Source: Parapedobacter indicus (GTDB taxonomy: Bacteria > Bacteroidota > Bacteroidia > Sphingobacteriales > Sphingobacteriaceae). Taken from it: DNA of 64,000 bases. The stretch lies in assembly GCF_900113765.1 (NCBI RefSeq), contig NZ_FOQO01000013.1, positions 124,001 to 188,000 on the forward strand. The letters are read 5' to 3'. Below are positions 61,643-64,000 of this stretch, piece after piece. Within the stretch, counting starts at the first letter, position 1. Each line of letters starts with the position of its first letter. Position numbers and translations under genes: made by a program. The notes below the pieces were generated by a model, which did no database searches, was not told the origin of the DNA, and worked only from the letters and a program-made list of their open reading frames with translations.

Positions 61643-63529
61643 ATGGCAGCCTCAGTTCATTCGGGTATCATTGCTACCCATGACCAGGATTCCGGCCATC
61701 ACCGGGAGGGATTCATATCCCGTTATGTATTTAGCCGCGATCATAAGATGATCGCAAAGCAATTTTTGGTTACCTCCATCGCGATGGCATTCATCGCTTT
61801 ACTTCTCTCTATTCTCTTCAGGATTCAGCTTGGATGGCCTGATAAAGATTTTCCGATACTGGAAGTCTTCCTTGGAAAATGGGCGGAAGGCGGACGTATC
61901 CGACCGGACTTTTACCTTGCCCTTGTTACCATTCACGGCACAATTATGGTCTTCTTCGTACTGACCGCCGGGTTGAGCGGAACTTTTGCCAATCTGCTTA
62001 TACCACTGCAAGTAGGCGCACGAGACATGGCCTCGCCATTTATGAATATGCTCTCCTATTGGTCTTTTTTCGCATCGTGCGTTGTGCTCATTGCCTCCTT
62101 CTTTATAGAAACTGGCCCCGCAAGTGCCGGATGGACCGTGTATCCACCATTGTCGGCTATACCCAAAGCCATCCCGGGTTCCGGACTAGGGATGACCCTG
62201 TGGCTCATCAGTGTATTTCTATTTGTAATTTCGTCTGTGCTGGGTTCCATCAACTACATCAGCACCGTGCTCAACCTACGTACAAGGGGAATGGATTTAT
62301 GGAAAATGCCCCTCACGGTCTGGGGTCTTTTTCTGACCGCTGTTTTGGGCCTGCTTACCTTCCCGGTGCTTGTGGCAGGCTTGGTACTATTGATTTTCGA
62401 CCGTAGCTTCGGAACCAGCTTTTACCTCAGCGACTTGGTCATCCAGGGCCAGATATTGCCCAATGAGGGCGGAAGTCCCATCTTGTGGGAGCATCTGTTC
62501 TGGTTCCTGGGGCATCCGGAAGTCTATATTGCCATTCTGCCTGCTTTCGGTATCGTCTCCGAGGTGATGTCCACTCATTCGAGGAAACCAATCTTCGGAT
62601 ACCATGCCATGGTTTACTCGCTGATCGGGATTGTGGTCCTGTCGTTTCTGGTATGGGGCCACCATATGTTTGTCTCGGGAATGAATCCCTTCCTAGGAGG
62701 TGTATTCATGATCACTACGTTGATCATTGCCGTGCCGTCGGCCATCAAAACGTTCAATTACCTGGCTACGCTCTGGCGGGGCAATATCCGGTTTACCCCG
62801 CCTATGCTATTTGCGATCGGCTTCGTATCTTTTTTGGTTTCCGGGGGGCTGACAGGCATTTATTTGGGCAATTCTTCACTGGACATCGGTTTGCACGACT
62901 CCTATTTTGTGGTGGCACATTTCCACCTGGTGATGGGATGTGCTTCCGTTTTTGGTATGCTTGCGGGAGTCTATCACTGGTTTCCCAAGATGTATGGACG
63001 GATGATGAACGAAAAGCTCGGCTATCTGCATTTCTGGATGACTTTTATATGTGCGTACCTCGTGTTCTTTCCTATGCATTTCATGGGTATTGATGGTGTT
63101 CCGAGAAGGTATTATGCGTTTACCGAATTTCCGTTTATGGAACGCTGGCTGTCTGTAAACAAATTCATCTCCTGGGCCGCCATCGTCGCCGGAATTGCAC
63201 AACTCGCTTTCCTTTGGAATTATATTTACTCGGCTTTCTTTGGGAGAAAAACGGTCAGCAATCCTTGGCGTTCCAACACATTGGAATGGACCACTCCAGT
63301 GGAGCACCTACACGGCAATTGGCCGGGTGATCTTCCGACAGTTTACCGCTGGCCCTACGATTACAGCAAGCCCGGGCACCCTGAAGATTACATCAGCCAA
63401 GTGATACCCTTTTCGCAGACCAGGGAATCTAACTTATCCCACGACTTCGACGGCGACCCTGAAGGGGAACGCATACAACGGGAATGGGAATCGGCTAAAA
63501 AATCTGAATCGGCAACCGATCAACGTTAA
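61643..63529 (+). CDS. ctaD: Cytochrome c oxidase subunit I (haem-copper oxidase, aa3 type)
   Basis: Catalytic core of a proton-pumping terminal oxidase, 628 residues, 12 transmembrane helices. HGTIMVFFVLTAGLSG (low-spin haem His region), WFLGHPEVYIAILPAFGI (CuB His and the His-Tyr cross-link pair), WGHHMFVSGMNP (CuB His pair) and HDSYFVVAHFHLVMG (haem ligands) are all present. The C-terminus is long and hydrophilic. Subunits II and III and assembly genes are absent on both sides; the next gene is a LysR regulator. It may be a second, separately controlled oxidase subunit. Confidence 0.94.
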   Translation: MAASVHSGIIATHDQDSGHHREGFISRYVFSRDHKMIAKQFLVTSIAMAFIALLLSILFRIQLGWPDKDFPILEVFLGKWAEGGRIRPDFYLALVTIHGTIMVFFVLTAGLSGTFANLLIPLQVGARDMASPFMNMLSYWSFFASCVVLIASFFIETGPASAGWTVYPPLSAIPKAIPGSGLGMTLWLISVFLFVISSVLGSINYISTVLNLRTRGMDLWKMPLTVWGLFLTAVLGLLTFPVLVAGLVLLIFDRSFGTSFYLSDLVIQGQILPNEGGSPILWEHLFWFLGHPEVYIAILPAFGIVSEVMSTHSRKPIFGYHAMVYSLIGIVVLSFLVWGHHMFVSGMNPFLGGVFMITTLIIAVPSAIKTFNYLATLWRGNIRFTPPMLFAIGFVSFLVSGGLTGIYLGNSSLDIGLHDSYFVVAHFHLVMGCASVFGMLAGVYHWFPKMYGRMMNEKLGYLHFWMTFICAYLVFFPMHFMGIDGVPRRYYAFTEFPFMERWLSVNKFISWAAIVAGIAQLAFLWNYIYSAFFGRKTVSNPWRSNTLEWTTPVEHLHGNWPGDLPTVYRWPYDYSKPGHPEDYISQVIPFSQTRESNLSHDFDGDPEGERIQREWESAKKSESATDQR

Positions 63530-63553
63530 ATGCAGCTTCGAAAGCAAGTTAGT

Positions 63554-64000
63554 ATGGAAATACGTTATTTGAGACTGATAAAAGCAATCGTGGAAGAAGG
63601 GAGTATCACCCGGGCAATGGATGTGCTTTTTCTATCGCAAAGCGCATTGAGCTACCAGTTGAAAGAAGCGGAACTGCAAATAGGGACCAAACTTTTTTTC
63701 CGGGTAAATAAAAAGTTAGTCTTAACGCCTGCGGGGAAAAAGCTCTATTCTACCGCCACCCGCGTATTGGCTGAACTAGACGAAACGGAGGACGAGATCA
63801 GGCGGATGATGGATGGAGAAAGCGGCACCATTCGGATCAGTACTGAATGCTACACCAGTTATCATTGGCTGCCGCCCGTGCTTAAGAAGTTCAAAAGTGA
63901 ATTCCCGAATGTGGAGATTGAGATCGTGTTTGAAGCAACTCACCATCCCGTCGAGAAATTACTGGCAGGCGAACTGGATCTCGCAATTACCAGTAACCCC
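63554..64000 (+). CDS. LysR-family transcriptional regulator, partial (MetR-like)
   Basis: 149 residues visible, cut by the window end. N-terminal winged HTH MEIRYLRLIKAIVEEGSITRAM and LSQSALSYQLKEAE with LFFRVNKKLVLTPAGK; the effector domain begins IRISTECYTSYHWLPPVLKKF, similar to MetR-type regulators, then LLAGELDLAITSN. Start taken at the ATG at 63554; an ATG at 63530, directly after the oxidase stop, would add eight residues. The target is unknown; tight linkage to the oxidase gene (24 bp or less) suggests shared transcription. Confidence 0.9.
   Translation, partial: MEIRYLRLIKAIVEEGSITRAMDVLFLSQSALSYQLKEAELQIGTKLFFRVNKKLVLTPAGKKLYSTATRVLAELDETEDEIRRMMDGESGTIRISTECYTSYHWLPPVLKKFKSEFPNVEIEIVFEATHHPVEKLLAGELDLAITSNP

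Overview
The window looks like chromosome of a Bacteroidota member, most likely Sphingobacteriaceae. The evidence is three SusC/SusD pairs, an ECF sigma/FecR pair with Bacteroidota architecture, promoters of the TTTG-N19-TAnnTTTG type used by this phylum, mostly weak Shine-Dalgarno sites, and lipoproteins with short lipoboxes. Base composition near 50% GC would suit a Parapedobacter-like genus, but that is inference. I see no prophage, insertion sequence, CRISPR array or rRNA operon.

Layout. (1) 1-6359, minus strand: a transport locus of ECF sigma factor, FecR anti-sigma, STN-bearing SusC and SusD (cut by the window edge). (2) 6463-10398, plus: a siderophore-type TonB receptor behind a Fur-like palindrome, then a Bcr/CflA-like MFS exporter whose leader carries a consensus promoter, an inverted repeat and an intrinsic terminator. 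(3) 10466-24428, minus: a polysaccharide utilization locus (PUL) with a parallel beta-helix enzyme, an unusual propeller/AraC regulator, a GH31-PA14 enzyme (alpha-xylosidase-like), SusC, SusD and a surface lipoprotein. (4) 24573-34280, plus: dipeptidyl peptidase III, galactokinase plus aldose 1-epimerase (preceded by four tandem 11-bp repeats), then a soluble REC-kinase and a large CHASE3 hybrid kinase. (5) 34289-38379: argininosuccinate lyase, a gene-free stretch with a consensus promoter (candidate small RNA), a Crp-type regulator, and a dioxygenase/hydrolase pair resembling Mhq quinone-detoxification genes. (6) 38383-51528, minus: a seven-gene PUL of SusC, SusD, LamG lipoprotein, two tandem GH144-type proteins, a GH43/discoidin protein and a GH3 beta-glucosidase. 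This set points to beta-1,2-glucan. (7) 51905-58017: an unknown acidic protein, a dienoyl-CoA reductase/enoyl-CoA isomerase pair, a barrel-less TonB-plug protein, and purD. (8) 58033-58439: tRNA-Glu with its own promoter and terminator, followed by a decayed gene. (9) 58797-64000: an FNR-like regulator with an N-terminal cysteine cluster, a ClC channel with CBS domains, an isolated cytochrome oxidase subunit I, and a LysR regulator cut by the window end.

Together the genes describe a glycan-degrading environmental bacterium. Outer-membrane SusCD complexes and surface lipoproteins capture oligosaccharides, exported hydrolases cut them to monosaccharides, and galactokinase/mutarotase feed sugar into central metabolism. 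The most distinctive items are the beta-1,2-glucan PUL, the kinase-less HTCS-like regulator, the phased 11-bp repeat array before galK, two candidate small-RNA/attenuator transcripts, and the FNR-like/ClC/orphan oxidase neighbourhood. No wholly new defence or mobile system was found.
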